Notes under the pieces: model-generated | Seen by the model: the letters and a program-made list of their open reading frames with translations, nothing else | What the model was told of the DNA's origin: nothing | Databases searched by the model: none | From: SIG452 sp045631485 | Lineage (GTDB): Bacteria; Bacillota; Clostridia; UMGS1840 | DNA length: 64,000 nucleotides | Assembly (NCBI GenBank): GCA_045631485.1 | Contig: JAZQUU010000039.1 | Coordinates: forward strand, 1 to 64,000 | Direction: 5' to 3' | In this document: piece by piece, positions 62,304 through 64,000 of the stretch | How the letters are laid out: each line of letters begins with the position of its first letter | How positions within the stretch are numbered: the first letter of the stretch is position 1 | Program-made: the position numbers and the translations under genes

Positions 62304-63650
62304 TTACAAAGCATTCATTCTTTCTTCCAGTTCGGCTTTCATATCCTGATAACCGTCTTTGCCCAAAAGTGCAAACATATTCTTTTTATACACTTCTACG
62401 CCGGGCTGGTCAAAGGGATTTACACCCAGCATATAGCCGGAAATTGCACACGCTTTTTCGAAGAAATAGAATAAATAACCAAGATTGTATTCGTCTTTTT
62501 TCTCCATGGAAATCACGATATTGGGAACACCGCCGTCGTAATGCGCCATCAAGGTTCCTAAGAACGCTTTTTTGTTTACAAAATCAACAGTTTTTCCTGC
62601 TAAGAAATTCAAACCGTCCACATTATCGGGGTCTTTTGCAATGGTGATATCGGTAGTGGGATTTTCCACGGTGATGATAGTTTCAAATAAATTTCTTAAA
62701 CCTTCCTGTACATACTGACCCAAGGAATGTAAATCGGTGGAGAAATTCATGGAAGTGGGCAGAATGCCTTTTTGTTCTTTGCCTTCACTTTCGCCGAATA
62801 ATTGTTTGTACCATTCGGAGAACATTACCATTGCAGGCTCATAAGAAACTAAAGTTTCCACATTTTTGCCTTTTCTGTATAACAGATTACGGGTTACTGC
62901 ATATTTTAAGCAGTCATTTTCGTTAATATCGGTGCTCATATAATCGTTCATCGCATCATAAGCACCCTGCATTAATGCATCCAAATCTGCACCTGCACAT
63001 GCAATGGGCAACAAACCTACTGCAGTCAAAACGGAAAATCTTCCGCCAACCACATCAGGAACCACGAAAGTTTCGTAGCCTTCTTCTCTTGCTAAGTTAA
63101 GCAAGGTACCTTTGTTGGCATCGGTGGTAACGTAAATACGTTCTTTAGCACCTTCTTTGCCGTATTTTTTCTCCATCAAATCTTTAAACAGACGAAATGC
63201 CAAAGCGGGTTCGGTGGTAGTACCTGATTTTGAAATAACGTTAATGGAGAAATCTTTTTCTTCCATCAACTGCAGTAAATCGCTGTGATATTCGGAACTA
63301 ATGGTATTTCCTGCAAAGAAAATCTGGGGAAACTCTTTGGTTCTTACATTGTATAAAGGACCATTTAAAAATTCAATAGCAGCTCTTGCACCAAGATAGG
63401 AACCGCCGATACCGATGGTAATTAACGCATCAGACTGTTCTTTGATTTTTTTTGCTGCTGCTTTAATGCGGGCAAATTCTTCTTTATCATAATTTTGGGG
63501 TAAATCCAGCCAACCTAAAAAGTCATTACCGGGACCTTTTTTATCGTGCAATAAATCAATTGCCGCTTTTGCCTGATAAGAAATCTTATCAAACTCGGTA
63601 GCATCAACAAAACCTTTTGTTTTGGAAAAATCTACTGTTAATTTTCTCAT
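62304..63650 (-). CDS. pgi: Glucose-6-phosphate isomerase
   Basis: A 448-residue glycolytic isomerase of the short Gram-positive type. Signatures: ALITIGIGGSYLGARAAIEFL, INVISKSGTTTEPALAFR (sugar-phosphate site) and VVGGRFSVLTAVGLLP, with the C-terminal Lys/Gln region FDQPGVEVYK. ATG 63650 is chosen, with GGAAGGAA upstream; the frame opens at 63671 without an SD. An operator-like palindrome overlaps the predicted promoter. Confidence 0.97.
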   Translation of the reverse strand: MRKLTVDFSKTKGFVDATEFDKISYQAKAAIDLLHDKKGPGNDFLGWLDLPQNYDKEEFARIKAAAKKIKEQSDALITIGIGGSYLGARAAIEFLNGPLYNVRTKEFPQIFFAGNTISSEYHSDLLQLMEEKDFSINVISKSGTTTEPALAFRLFKDLMEKKYGKEGAKERIYVTTDANKGTLLNLAREEGYETFVVPDVVGGRFSVLTAVGLLPIACAGADLDALMQGAYDAMNDYMSTDINENDCLKYAVTRNLLYRKGKNVETLVSYEPAMVMFSEWYKQLFGESEGKEQKGILPTSMNFSTDLHSLGQYVQEGLRNLFETIITVENPTTDITIAKDPDNVDGLNFLAGKTVDFVNKKAFLGTLMAHYDGGVPNIVISMEKKDEYNLGYLFYFFEKACAISGYMLGVNPFDQPGVEVYKKNMFALLGKDGYQDMKAELEERMNAL

Positions 63651-63678
63651 TGTGTTAAAAATTCCTTCCATTTGCTTT

Positions 63679-63706
63679 TTTATAAATAAACAGTATGTAC
63701 TGTTAA
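63679..63706 (-). promoter_or_regulatory. Promoter of pgi with an overlapping palindrome
   Basis: Minus strand TTAACA (63701-63706), 16 bp, TATAAA (63679-63684). The 16-bp palindrome AACAGTATGTACTGTT (63689-63704) covers the spacer and part of the -35. Confidence 0.55.
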
Positions 63707-63708
63707 TT

Positions 63709-63999
63709 TTAATAAGAACCGCTTCCTAAGGTATCATCGTTATAAATCCAGTCTCTCACATGAACGGTGGTGAATTCATCTTTGGTATTTCTCACGATTA
63801 CCCACTCAATCCCCGCATTGATGATAAGGCGTTTACACATCGCACAAGGATTGGCGTTTTCTACATAACTGCCGTCAGACATTTCTTTACCTACCAAATA
63901 AAGCGTAGCGCCGATCATATCCGAGCGTTTTGCGCTGATGATGCAGTTTGCCTCCGCGTGAACCGATCTGCAAAGCTCATAACGTTGTCCTCTGGGAAC
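63709..63999 (-). CDS. dCMP deaminase family protein (5' end beyond window)
   Basis: The last 96 codons of a zinc deaminase are present. The zinc motif HAEAN (with SVHAEANCIISA) and the second-half PCAMCKRLIINAGIEWV are complete. Together these fit deoxycytidylate deaminase/ComEB, which makes dUMP for thymidylate synthesis. The frame is open to the window edge; about 50-60 N-terminal residues are missing. An internal ATG at 63918 is not the start because the zinc motif lies upstream of it. Confidence 0.88.
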   Translation of the reverse strand, partial: VPRGQRYELCRSVHAEANCIISAKRSDMIGATLYLVGKEMSDGSYVENANPCAMCKRLIINAGIEWVIVRNTKDEFTTVHVRDWIYNDDTLGSGSY

Positions 64000-64000
64000 A

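Overview
This 64 kb window is chromosomal DNA of an AT-rich, Gram-positive-type anaerobe, most likely a member of the Clostridia. The evidence is the PolC-type DNA polymerase, the rimP-nusA-ylxR-ylxQ-infB-rbfA order, a CIRCE (HrcA) operator, [FeFe]-hydrogenase maturation genes hydG-hydF-hydE, an HPr kinase, a Rex regulator, a SleC-like spore-cortex protein, and strong SD sequences with sigma-A-type promoters (TTGATT or TTGACA, N17, TATAAT). I see no rRNA, tRNA, CRISPR array, intact insertion sequence or prophage.

Layout. 1-1341: tail of an unknown gene, an ECF transporter S component and a small kinase. 1346-16739 (minus): a long run that reads, in transcription order, rimP-nusA-rnpM/ylxR-ylxQ-infB-rbfA-nrnA-truB-ribF-pgeF, then a peptide-binding lipoprotein, ddl, murI, a DUF1934 protein, argS and a C-terminal processing protease. 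17002-19743 (plus): thioesterase, DUF4430 lipoprotein, DUF624 membrane protein, galM. 19790-25053 (minus): hprK, pgsA, tmcAL, an HD dNTPase, pfkA and a second CDP-alcohol phosphatidyltransferase. 25497-31058 (plus): split transketolase, then hydG-hydF-hydE. 31176-34470 (plus): a probable spore or cell-wall module (polysaccharide deacetylase, small beta-domain protein, SpoIID/peptidoglycan-binding protein, second peptidoglycan-binding protein). 34441-37233 (minus): CIRCE-controlled htpG and a YitT transporter-like protein. 37468-42750 (plus): FtsL-like small protein, apbE, trxB, amidohydrolase, metG. 42795-44336 (minus): a DUF4234 membrane protein with a coiled-coil insert and a tiny unknown gene. 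44519-51474 (plus): purine permease, LUD protein, DUF1653, DUF896, and two secreted proteins that appear to share an N-terminal domain. 51917-63999 (minus): dCMP deaminase (cut by the window edge), pgi, a small P-loop ATPase, aconitase, isocitrate dehydrogenase, rex, polC, mnmM-like methyltransferase and tatD.

The genes describe an anaerobic, sugar-fermenting cell: glycolysis (pgi, pfkA, galM), the non-oxidative pentose phosphate branch (split transketolase), a partial TCA branch to 2-oxoglutarate (aconitase, IDH), redox sensing (Rex) and H2 metabolism implied by hydGFE, although no hydrogenase structural gene is in the window. Most of the window is ordinary core genome. I found no clear undescribed multi-gene system. 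The places worth a second look are a terminator sitting directly in front of hydG, a terminator-like hairpin in the rimP-nusA leader, operator-like inverted repeats at the promoters of pgi and the P-loop gene, an orphan terminator with relic DNA upstream of transketolase, the four-gene spore-wall-like module, and the shared-domain secreted pair.
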